NCBI GenBank assembly: GCA_034670405.1
Contig: JAXDDX010000010.1
Location: 2,380,001-2,444,000 of the forward strand
Reading direction: 5' to 3'
DNA: 64,000 nt
From: Hoplostethus atlanticus
Lineage: Eukaryota > Chordata > Actinopteri > Trachichthyiformes > Trachichthyidae
Below the pieces are notes generated by a model that made no database searches, was not told where the DNA came from, and was given only the letters and a program-made list of their open reading frames with translations. Made by a program: the position numbers and the translations under genes. Of this stretch, positions 1 to 10,523 are shown piece by piece. Position 1 is the first letter of the stretch; the number at the start of each line of letters is the position of its first letter.

Positions 1-27
1 GGAGCCGTGAGTAGCAGGCATTAACAG

Positions 28-121
28 GGGTCAGTCTGTGGGCAGCTGTGCGTCGGTCTGGACGACAGTGCCACCACACCTGACATCGCCACCGCCATGT
101 CACCAAAGCAAAACCCCGGGG
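28..121 (+). CDS. Candidate internal exon of an unidentified gene
   Basis: An open segment lies between a plausible acceptor (taacag, ending at 27) and a strong donor (gtaagt, from 122). It reads 31 codons plus one base with no stop and ends in residues ATAMSPKQNPG. An ATG at 97 sits in a good initiation context (gccaccgccatg), so this could also be a first coding exon starting MSPKQNPG. I do not recognise the protein and no partner exon joins it convincingly. The acceptor at 1577 would give only a 14-residue tail in the required phase. It may be chance. Confidence 0.2.
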
Positions 122-1577
122 GTAAGTGTCTTCCTGTATCAGGTGCTGGGTTGCTTCCTCAGCAAGTCCGTAGCACTGATGCTTTCCAAGCACAGATCAG
201 CGTCCGTTCATCCCGTTCATCACAGTTCACTAGACACACAGCAGACCCACATATGCCTCCAGGCCCCTTTCCCCCTCCAGAACTGCAATCTCGGCATATT
301 ACCCGTATTAATTTTTAAGCAATCCCACAAGGCAGCATTTTTAGGACTTGTTAAAATAATCATGAGGTGCTTGTTGGGTAATGCACTCTGTTTCAATGAG
401 CACACTGTGAGAAAAGAAGAGCTGGGAAGCAGGGGGATGGAAAGGGGGGGAAACAGTGGCAAGCCAGCAGAGAGTGGTCATTATGTATGCATTGCAGCGA
501 AAGCAATCTTTGTCGAGCCTGTCCTCGATTGTTTTTAAAAGGATACTTCACTGGACGCAATCAAATTAGCAAGAACATCACTGATACGGGGTAATAACCC
601 TAAATTGAATTTCTGCACAGGCTAAAGCGTCCTCTCTCTGTAGAATCAATTGCTGTGAAGAGAAAAGGAGGACAGGAAGAGGGCATTCATAGTTAGTAGA
701 CCTTTAAAGAGTACACCAGAGATGTGGGCATGAGTGGGCTATTTTCACGCTCCAGGGCCCTGCCATAATGTCTACTCGGTGAGTGCCACACTAGATGCAA
801 TCTATCCAATCATGCTAATTAATTTGAATTACCTCACTGCTCCCATCATTGAGAGTGAAATCAGGTCAGCTTGCCATTTCTGCATTTGCATGAATACAAT
901 TTTGCTTTCATTGGTTGGGCGCTAAGAGGTGCACACAGTGAGCTCTGGCAGCCTGGTGGCTGCACTAACTGAACGGAGAGCATGACAACAACAAGCAATT
1001 AGCTAGACAGCCTCCTGTTAGCTCTGCCACTGGCTGACACTGCTGTGTGCTGTGTTGGAGCCAGCCAAGGATGTTACGGTACTGTGCTACTGTTGTGGCT
1101 CAGCCATTACTGTACGTTTACATTGACATTTTATGCATTTTGCTGCCACTCATATCCAGAACAACTTACAATGAGTGCAAGAGTAGAAGAAGTTTGAATT
1201 GCTGGATTGCCAATATTATAAACAACCAGTAGGGTCAAGGGTCAGTGCCTAGACAATGGATGTAATATTCCTGTATGATAGAGAAGTCCTTCTACTGAGA
1301 GTATGTACTGATCATTCCCCCATACTGTATTATAAAATTATATAGATCCAAGTACAGAAAAAACCTGGCACCTCATTACAGACAAGCCCTCGTATGGCTG
1401 CACTGAAACAATAGCTGTGCTATGCTGTACGAGCAACATCAGGGAGTGGTTTCACTGAGGATGATCCATCATCTGACTTCTGAGTCACGATAGAGCTGGG
1501 AGCTAGAGAGATAATGTTACTGCATTGGGATGACAGCGTTGGCATGTACTCTCCTTGTGTTTTTCCTCCACAAATAG
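122..1577. other. Noncoding stretch, no gene recognised
   Basis: Short ORFs only, none resembling a known family. The notable part is the AT-rich block at about 735-945, listed separately. Otherwise this is unremarkable unique-looking sequence. Confidence 0.5.
735..945. promoter_or_regulatory. Candidate conserved noncoding element with homeodomain and POU motifs
   Basis: The block contains TAATTAAT at 816-823, a second AATT-rich site just downstream, and a perfect octamer ATTTGCAT at 884-891, followed by an inverted-CCAAT-like ATTGGTTGG. Clustered homeodomain and POU/octamer sites in non-repetitive sequence are typical of vertebrate developmental enhancers. The motifs are seen; the function is inference. 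Confidence 0.25.
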
Positions 1578-1700
1578 GGCTCTCAGAATGGGAAGTGTGC
1601 GTCAGAAACCCCAGAATGTAATCTTGTCAGCAGATATGGGCATTTGCTGGTGTTACAGAGCAATGACACTGCTGAATACACAGCCAGAAATCCTAACTAG
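1578..1700 (+). CDS. Candidate terminal exon of an unidentified gene
   Basis: A strong pyrimidine-rich acceptor (about 1548-1577) precedes an open frame of 40 codons ending in TAG at 1698-1700. It includes KCASETPECNLVSRYGHLLV and then a DTAEY motif of the kind found in immunoglobulin-fold F strands. ATTAAA at 1962-1967 and AATAAA at 1980-1985 could be its poly(A) signals. In this frame it begins at a codon boundary and so does not match the phase of the candidate exon at 28-121. I do not recognise it securely, and a chance ORF is possible. Confidence 0.2.
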   Translation, partial: GSQNGKCASETPECNLVSRYGHLLVLQSNDTAEYTARNPN

Positions 1701-3650
1701 GGACCTAGAGACCCAGGAGACCCTGGATCACATCAACACACCACAAACAACCACACACGTACACACACACTCGTGCATGCACTCATACAATTATGAGTGC
1801 ATGCACAAGTGTCTGTATGTGTCGCCAGTGCAAGCACAACATGGCAGTTTGCAAAACAAAGGCAACCTAGTTGGCCTTCAACTAATTTCCCAAACAATTA
1901 CTGTAATGCTAGAAAAAGGAAAGTCTGTGTCTTATCCTCTGCCCACAATACAAGATACAATATTAAACACAGAATCAAAAATAAAGTCCTGCTGCATAGT
2001 TGTGGTTATTCATATCAGAATACAGCTATACATGATATAACACAACAATATCAGCTCCACAAAGCATAGTGATTTTTCTGTATCAAAAATGTGCAGGCTA
2101 TAGCAACCGGCTAGATGCCAACTAATTCACTTAGTGCTCCAGTTAGCAGAGAGAAAGTGGATCATTGTGTGAGCTACAATAGCCCATTACCAGTGAGTTA
2201 AAGAGCTCCATCAGTCCCCGACACCTCCTCCTCCTCCTCCCTCCCAGTGAGAGGAGTGAGTTAGGCAGTGGATGCCACACAGCCAGTAATGAGCAGGCCG
2301 GAGGCCCATTAGAGCTGGGAGAGAATGGGACCCTAATGAATCACTGAAGATACTTAAGTCTACTGAGTCAAGATTGAAATGTCCCACGTTTTACCGTGGG
2401 CATTTTTGTCCTGCAAAAGAAACCTCTGCGAGATGACTTCCTCCTTCTCCTTCCCTGGTTACCAGGTGGGGCTTTTAGTCTATAGTGTGTAGGCTATAGC
2501 ATCTCAGGCTATATAATCATATAGAATTGAATTTAAATTATGTGTCAGCCACACAGACTGTAGTGCTAAAATATATGCAGTGTTGATCCTTTTCTTGGCA
2601 CGCTCAATTCCCTTCCTTTATTTACCATGTCGTGAGACGTTATCGAGCGAGCACCAGCCATTTGTTTCTTTTTTTATGATGACACAGGTTTCGCTTGGAG
2701 CGTCATTTCTACTGAAGTGAAACTTTGAGCATGAGAGTTATGTATCCTCAATTACAACATCCACCAACCCCCTGTTTCCCTGTGTTATAAATATGAGAGG
2801 AAGACTCCCAGACCATACTCTGAGTCACAGCAGAAAAACTGCACTTCTAGCAATTTTTGTCAAGGCCTCACCCTAGCCCGAGGCACTATTCTTCACCCAT
2901 CTGCAGAAGGGCAAAACTATTCTGCTTTACAAGTTGAATAATAAGAAAGAAAACATACTCCTGTATCACAGAGGCATGACCCTATAAGAATCAAACTTAT
3001 TGGAATTACTTTGAAAGATGTGTTTTTACTCCCCCGGGCAGGCCGTTTGTGTAAATAAGAATGTGGTTTTAGTCAACTCGTCTGGATAAATAAGAGTTTA
3101 AACAGGGAGGGTTTATGGCTTTCCAACTGTGGGCATATTACTTTTGGGAGTAGCCTCATTTGAACTGTTGTTTTGCCCAGTGAAGCCTTTGAAGGGGGAG
3201 GACTAATAGATCCTGGAGGGCGCATTGTTTAATCTGTGGTGGCATTTCCCACGGCTGTGACTGTGATCTGGGTATAATGGCAGGGCACAGGCTGGGGCAA
3301 CACCCACCAAGAGCTTGGACAGCCAGCATCACGGGCAGCAGGAGGGACAGCATGGTCTTCCAGGGGGGATTTGAACTGTGGGTTGACCTCTTCAGACACA
3401 GCACTGCGGGGGAAAAAACACAGACATCTAATGAGACTCCGCACAGGCTGATCCGATCAAAGACACAATAGTACAGTAACATGACAGTGAAGGTCAGATG
3501 CAAAACCTCATGGCAAAATATTGATGATGCATTAAAGACGTGTGGAATAGAGGAGGATTGAGAGATTGAGAGAAAGAGTGACACAGATGGAGTTGTTTGA
3601 ACGTTGACATTCATATCATTGGACACATTCACACCCGGGGAGCTGCCCAG
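1701..3650. other. Noncoding stretch, no gene recognised
   Basis: Contains a short degenerate CA-rich patch at about 1740-1785 and possible poly(A) signals near 1962 and 1980. ORFs here are short, and none shows a domain or splice pattern I recognise. Confidence 0.5.
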
Positions 3651-3654
3651 TACA

Positions 3655-3835
3655 ACCACAGTCCTCTACTGCCACTAACCCTAACCCCCAAGAGCTCCAG
3701 TGGAGCAGTTGGGGGTTAAGTACCTTGCTCAAGGGCACCTCAACAGTAGTTGTTGAAGGAAGGGAGATTGTTACTCATTCACTTTGCACATCCACATTTT
3801 CCCTGCGGGCCCAGACATTTGAACCAGTAATATCA
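3655..3835 (+). repeat. SINE-like dispersed repeat fragment
   Basis: The string ttgctcaagggcacctcaac, preceded by a gttgggggttaag block and followed by an ending in gacatttgaaccag, matches the general shape of an abundant fish SINE body as I remember it. No intact tRNA-like head is visible, so this is a 5'-truncated copy. The family name cannot be settled without a repeat library. Confidence 0.5.
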
Positions 3836-4233
3836 GTTTAGAAACAAGTAGACAGGTAAGCAAACAGAAAAAATTGTCAGTCTTTTGTTTTAACCTGCTT
3901 GGTGTCCCAGGTGGGTGGGGTTTGCCACATAAGACAATATGATGCATGCCATAAAGTACAGGCTATTTGAAAGTTAAGTATATCGATTTTTTGTTTTCTG
4001 AAACTTATGTGACACTGTGAATTCTGGACGTGAGTACTTCAGGACAATGTACAAGGTATTTCTCTTTTAGAGATAGTAGAGCTGAGATGACTAAGACTTC
4101 CAAGGAAACAGCCAAGTCATCCTATCTAGTCTGTGGCCTTAGGATGTCAACCAGCGGGGAAATGCTAGATTTAGAGTGACTATAGCCAAACCCTCTGCTG
4201 TCTACCTCCACTCTCCTCTACAGGTGAAATTAT

Positions 4234-4260
4234 AGACAGACAGACAGACAGACAGACAGA
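4234..4260 (+). repeat. (GACA)n microsatellite
   Basis: About seven uninterrupted GACA units, followed directly by a short TA run. Confidence 0.9.
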
Positions 4261-4573
4261 TATATATAGATTTTAAGACATAAAATCGCCCCTGGATATA
4301 GAAACAGAGAAAGGATAAACAGAAAATATTGATGAAGCTTTGTGTTGAGTACAAGGAGAAAGGGAGGAAAGTAAAAAAAAAGAGACAGAGAGAAAGAGAG
4401 GGGGAAGAGTTTCTATTATAAAAATCAACATATTCAGCATTTTGTGGGTTGAGCAATCGGGGAATAAACATGATAAAAGCAGAACAAGTGTGATCCTGTG
4501 ATGTGGTCACATTGAACACAACAGTCCGAAAAGAGGAGACAATAATCTGTAATAATCACACTAAATGGATGTG

Positions 4574-4785
4574 CCATTTTCAACGTATTGTTTTACGTTG
4601 CATTGTGATGTGCTGGGTTGTGATGTGTTGAGTTGCTTTGCAATGCATTGTGATGTGTTGTGTTGCATTGCATTGCAATGTGTTGTGTTGCACTGCATTT
4701 TGTTGCATTGTGGTGCAGTGTTGAACTGTGGTGTGTTGCATTGTGTTGCAATTTGATGTGTTGTGTTTCAAACTGATGTGTTTGA
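4574..4785 (+). repeat. Degenerate TGTTG/GCATTG minisatellite
   Basis: About 200 bases of imperfect tandem repeats built from ttgcattg, tgatgtg and tgttgtg words. Strand asymmetry is strong: the + strand is rich in G and T with little A and almost no C. Both strands give ORFs here, but these are repeat artefacts. Confidence 0.75.
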
Positions 4786-4789
4786 AAAA

Positions 4790-7700
4790 GGCATATCCTT
4801 TTTAACAGGAGGTGAGCAATGATCTATCACAATGATCTAATTTGCTTTCACCATAGTGAAAGATTTACCAGGACATTGTTAGCACAAAAAGGAAAAGACT
4901 ATTTCCTCGCTGTTATAATACACTCAGTTCCTTTTGGCGAGTCATCCATGTCATCCTGTCTGCCTGTGCCCTCTATTCTTCCCTTCCCCTGGAGGCAAGT
5001 GTCTGTGCCCTGAGAGAGTCTGTAAGAGCTGGATAAGGACTATTATGGGTAATGCCAACTGGGGTCACTTTATGAAGGAATGGGATCAGGTGGCTATAAA
5101 CAAAATACACAAGGAGAACAAAGAGGGATGAGAAGTAGACAGCAGGTACTGTTGATGCGGGCATGAAAGATGTAACAGCACACTTCAGAAAATGCAAGTA
5201 ACAATTCCATCTGAAATCTTAATACTGGACGGGTTGCCATAAAAAGAAGAAGATGTCATTGGATGCTAACTGGAAATCTATAAAGACCCCGATGGATTAA
5301 ATGCTGTTTGAAATTAAGAAGAGCAGCAAACAGTTTTCCAACTACTTGGGTTTTTGGTATCAACAAATGAATCACTTTAGCTCTACCGCTTGACTTAACC
5401 AAAACTCTTTCCATGAGGCTCCATTTTGGCTGAGCAGAGAGGATGTGGGCAGTAGTGCAACTTCATCACAGAGCTTCCATAACAGCATTGCTCACCACTT
5501 GCTCTCTGGACATCTTTCAACAGGCACTAGCCTGCCAGAGACCAACTCAACATGCTTGGGACACCATCTGAGATATTTACCCTCAGAGATCGTTGGCTAT
5601 TCACTACACACTGCACAAAGGATCAAAATTGGGGAATAAATATTCAAAGAAGTAGCAAGGTACAATAGGAAGTAAGCAAGTAAGTAATATATCTGGAAAG
5701 ACAGAGACAAGTACCTCAACAGTCCTCTTCAAAACAACAAGAATATAAGGCCAACGTGCCCATACTAAACCACTGTCTGACTCTGTCTCTGTTGTCCAGA
5801 CACCAGGAAGCCATCAAAGGGTTTTCGCTGAATGACTCAAGGTACTTTCCCAAACGCCATGCCAGAAAAAAAAATCCCCTTTCCCTCCTTTCATTTGGTA
5901 TCCTACTTTTATTATCCAGCTCAATGTCAACGGTCAAACCAGCTGACCACAGCTGCAATCTGAAAAATATGACCACAATACACTTGAAGCTTAGAGGTTA
6001 TTATAAAAATGAAGAAAACAGGGGTGCAGTTTCCATCACTATATTACATCAATGTATTGATGCGAACTTTTCTAATCTCTGTATCCACATTTCAAGACTG
6101 TTTGTGGAGTTAATAATGATGTTCTCTTAAATGAAGGCCTTTAAAATGTAAAGAAAATGGTCATTGAAAGACTTTCTTTTAGTGATTGCTCCATATCATT
6201 TTAGACATAATAACCAATGTAATTCATTTTTACATTTTGACATTGTGCTAAGGGTAATTAAGCTTTTTACTGAGGTCAAATGAAAGAGAAATAAAGTGAC
6301 AGACTGCAATAAATTGCAGTAACGAATCACAATTCCATCACACCATTGTACTGGGAAATCTCTGGCAATTTCCAGCCCCAACCATGAAGCTTTTCCTCAG
6401 TGACGGCAGTTCTGTAACAGTGTGGTGTCCTTGTACTGACACTGCTGGTCTTCAGTCCGCTCATCTCGTGGAGGACAAGGTCACTGTTAATCACTATTAA
6501 CATAATGAATTTGACTGATCCACTGGGCCCTAATCTCCCACTGGCATATGGCTAACATCATTGTCAAGTTCCTCAAACGATTGGGTGACCACTCATGCCT
6601 TGCTGATGTGGACATTTCAATCCTGGAAAACACCAGGTCCATCCAGAAACAATTGCATCATGGGATGAAAGTGAGCCTTTAGAATCATTATGGCATTATA
6701 GCCATCTTAGGGATGACTGGATTTGTTCCATGAAAGGAAATGTGTCCCACATTAGTACAAAACTACCATAGCCCTGCACTGAGGTGGGAGGGGCTTGATG
6801 TTGGAGTTTCCTGTATTTTGGTCATACTGAGACATATTAGGTAAGCAGAGCTCCTTAAACTTTAAAGATGTTTTACAGGTAAAATTCCTTAGCCTAAGTA
6901 GTCTCATGACAATTTTGTCTGTCAACTCCTAAAACCACTGACAACCAACTGCACACTTCACACTAGGACTGGACAATATATACATTTCATACTGATATTG
7001 CAATATGAAAGAACATAGTATAGATATTGCAAAGGTTTCAATATGGGCATTTAAATGTGTTTTTTATATGACAAGTGGGGTACTGAGAATAAAAAACTTA
7101 GACATGCCTCCTTCAGGCCCAGAAATAAGTCTACTTTATAAGTATATCAGCAGTAGGAAATCCAGTGTTGGATATATTTAACATAAAAGTGTTTCAACTC
7201 AAAATGTAACCTAACCTTAAAACTAAACTTTAGAAAATATATTAACTACAACAGCAACCCCTGCTTGACTGTGCCTGTGTAATAATCTTGAGGTGACTAC
7301 TATTAACTGTCTACTATCACAAACTGCTATCACCCCTCTGAGTATTTGAGAGGAATAAACCAGTTTATCCAATGTAAAACAACCGCTTTGTCTTCCTATA
7401 GCAGTTATCATTTCCTCTCAAGCAGTGTTGGCGGGCTGGTATCAAAGACTAATGCATCCCACAGGAAGCCTTACCTGCCAGCAGAGCACAGCTGCTCCCA
7501 CTATCATGTGATAAGGACAATACCAGGCCAAATCCTCATTACAGCATATAGCACAGAGTATTGGCCTAATATCAATACGAAATACCTAATCAATCAATTC
7601 CACCCATATCAACAACATAACTGAAGATAAAGAAATGCAATTGTAGTGATGTGTGAGGAGATATGGGAAATGCATTGACCTGACATTCATTGACCTTCAA

Positions 7701-9670
7701 GTGACCCCAAAGAAACACTAAGGGTATAACATTTGCCACTAAGTCACAAGTGTAAACGTGGACTTGCTAACTTTGTTATTTCGTCCTCATTTTGAGCAGT
7801 ATCAAAGTTGCCGTTACACAAAGAGATGTTATGTTCACTTTTTGTCAAAGGGGGGCGCAGTTCATTTCATCCATGCGTGTTACAGCTCCAGAATATGCAA
7901 TTAAGGAGGAATACTATCTTAGTAGGCCTCTGCCTTGCTTTGAACTACAACTACAACTACCGTAAACATGATATCAAGCCAGTAACGGTTCCCCTCTGAG
8001 TTCACGGGCTTGTCCTGCTGCCCAGCTGTTGCTTGTCTTGGAAAATACCCCGACTTTATTGACTTATACATGTTTATCTCATTCAACAGCATGCGAATCC
8101 GCCGTTACTTCCCATTTATCTCATCTTCTATTTTTCCAAACGTGGTGTTTTAGGGCTTACCATGTTACGAGGGCGAAACTTAAAAACCACCAACCATCCA
8201 GCGGCGGTGACTCTTTTCTCAGTACAGCAGACGATCCTATTTTCGTGAGCAGTTCATTCCTCTCAGAAATCACTATCTTAGCGCCGCCTCTATACACACG
8301 GCTTGTGTGTGTGTTTGTTTTGTTGGATAAATCTACGGGATATCTTTTTTTTCAGAGTGTGCGGCTCTGTTTCATTGATTTGGGACGGTTCCCTTTTCAG
8401 AAACCACTCCTTGCAGCTTTGTCCAGTAGTGATGTCATACCGGGGGGGGGGGGGGGAAGAGCCTCCAGAGTCCCGACCCCACTAGAATTAACCATTTATT
8501 ACCAGACCGGCAAGAAGCTCGTTTGTGCAATATATTATATTATGTTATGTTTATTATATTTTATTATGTTTTTTTTGTTACCAGATGCATGATAAATGTA
8601 AGTTTGAGGGTTGCATTTCCAATTTCCAAAATGCCAATGTCATTTTCTCACAGATCATGCAACATACCGTTAAAATGTCCCCAAACAAAAATGACTAAAA
8701 AAATATTACTCTAATACTCTTATAGCGACTTGTAGTGCTTTTGAATAGACAATAGTGAGTTTATAATGACCTTATCTTACTTCAAGCTTGTTTTATCTCC
8801 TATGATATCTCCTATGGCAATTTATACCGTGTCAGTGGTACTCAAAAGTGACCATATCGTACTTTTTTTTCCTCTGCTACAGTATCGCTATAATACTCCT
8901 ACTTTATTTATATTTCTTCTATTTATATTTCTTTAAACTCTTGATTGATCGACGTAATAACTTTCTGTTCATTGAAACTCTATTCGTTTATCAATACATG
9001 GGGCTACCAATATTTATTTGGTTATTTATATATGACTGTGCACCAATGCTGTTTTGCTTAGTCTGGTAACTAGACGCACTATCACATTGTGATAAGGGTT
9101 AAGGGTTCAGAATGTTGGATCGAAGTTAGCATACTGTGAAGGTGTAAACGTTGATTAAAGACCATGGTCGTAAAACTGAGCACACAATCCCCAAAAAGCT
9201 CAAAAACAACTGTCTGGATTCACCAAACAGCCTCACTGCCCCAGACATGATGCAGTTTAGTTGGAATATCCTGAGCTAATGTGTGCAGCAGGAAAATCAA
9301 TCTGGCTATTTTAAACCATTATGGTTTCCTGCTTTTATCCCTCCTTACTATGTAGTATTAGTTGCACAATGTGATCTCTAAGTAGAAAGGTTTTATTCTT
9401 TAAAAGAAAATAGGTATTTCGGCGTTGTGGCCACGATGGAGTGATTTGGACGATAACGATGCAATGTTTAGCCTAAAAGTTATCTTGTATGTGTGCGCGC
9501 GCGTGTGCGTGCGCGTGAGAGAGCGAGAGATCGTTTTGACATACGCTTGGCTTTAAAAAATGTTAACATGTTTTAAAATCGTCACTAATTAATTTTAAAC
9601 TGATGAACAGAGGAATCTACTGTTTACAATCCAGAACACAATTTCCTTAAAAAGGCGTATCTGTGTTGAA
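4790..9670. other. Intergenic region upstream of UBL7
   Basis: AT-rich sequence without a recognisable gene. The longest open frame (8031-8592, +) lacks an ATG at its start, crosses a 15-base poly-G tract and resembles no family I know. A purine/pyrimidine-alternating gtgcgcgcgcg patch lies at about 9491-9520. Confidence 0.5.
8442..8456 (+). repeat. Poly-G tract (15 G)
   Basis: An uninterrupted run of G. The length may be uncertain for sequencing reasons. Confidence 0.9.
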
Positions 9671-9680
9671 TGAAACGTTG

Positions 9681-9750
9681 CCAATGTAATGAGGTATCGC
9701 GCGTTATCACGTGACAAAAACCAGGAAGTGACTTGAGTGTCAACAAAACA
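9681..9750 (+). promoter_or_regulatory. UBL7: Probable UBL7 core promoter
   Basis: A CCAAT box at 9681-9685, the E-box palindrome TCACGTGA at 9707-9714 (a USF/TFE3-type site) and an ETS-type CAGGAAGTG at 9722-9730 lie just upstream of the likely first splice donor. This combination is usual at TATA-less housekeeping promoters. The transcription start cannot be fixed from sequence alone. Confidence 0.55.
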
Positions 9751-9753
9751 ATG
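9731..9753 (+). other. UBL7: Probable UBL7 exon 1 (5' boundary unknown)
   Basis: A consensus donor gtgagt starts at 9754, directly after an ATG at 9751-9753 in a fair context (aaaacaatgg). Spliced to the acceptor at 10342, this ATG is in frame with the protein and would add three residues (MVE) ahead of the start chosen at 10349. The 5' edge given is arbitrary. The exon is inferred from promoter motifs and the donor. Confidence 0.4.
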
Positions 9754-10342
9754 GTGAGTGTGCGGTTCCTTCATGATGTACATCATGTTTTCGTATTTTA
9801 TATTCAAGTCGACAAGTGATTGTTATAAATCAATGAATATCACAAAGATAGCTGATTTTTAATTTATCAAATACGTATTGCGTTGATACCGCCAAGCATG
9901 TAACCAGGTTTGGCTAACGTTAGATAGCAAACATTTCGATGGGTGACCTATGAGGTTCCGAAACCTTTTCATGTCGAATCACTGCAAATAGAGACATTTT
10001 GGGTCACTCATGCGTTTTTTATACAGGAACCTTTTTCTGAGAAAATATTTATTGTTGCATACGATTCATACCATACGACATAATTGTACATCTGTCAGTG
10101 CTGTAGTTAGGGAGATAACAGTCATTCCCATAACATTCTTTCACTGTCCTATCTTCAAATGACTTCATAGCGAAGTTAAACTATTTATCATTTAGCTGAA
10201 GAACCGTTGGGGGTCCCCAGACCCCACTTTACCCCACCTATACTATTGGCCAGTGCAAAATAACTACACAGTCCAATACCCTCAAAATTCATACCAAGCA
10301 TGGCACACCGTTGTCATGGTGTCTTTTTTTTGTGCAAAACAG

Positions 10343-10523
10343 GTAGAGATGACGTCTTCAGATTGGCACCTGTCATTAAAGCTGGTGGATAAGCCAAAAT
10401 CCAGCTTCCATTTCCCAGAGATGATGCCAGGGGATGTATCACCTGGAGGATACAGAGTTGCTACTCTGAAGCAACTTGTTGCAGCGCAACTCCCAGACTG
10501 CGTCCCAGACCCCGATCTAATCG
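10343..10523 (+). CDS. UBL7: UBL7 exon 2 (first main coding exon)
   Basis: Acceptor aaaacag ends at 10342; ATG is at 10349. It encodes the first half of the ubiquitin-like domain, ending VPDPDLI plus one base. The donor is a weak gtctgt, but only this one keeps phase with exon 3. Confidence 0.9.

Noticed and set aside
8031-8592. Longest open frame in the window (about 187 codons, + strand)
   Set aside because: It opens at TTG and not ATG, crosses a poly-G tract, ends in low-complexity hydrophobic AT-rich codons and matches no family. Treated as chance.
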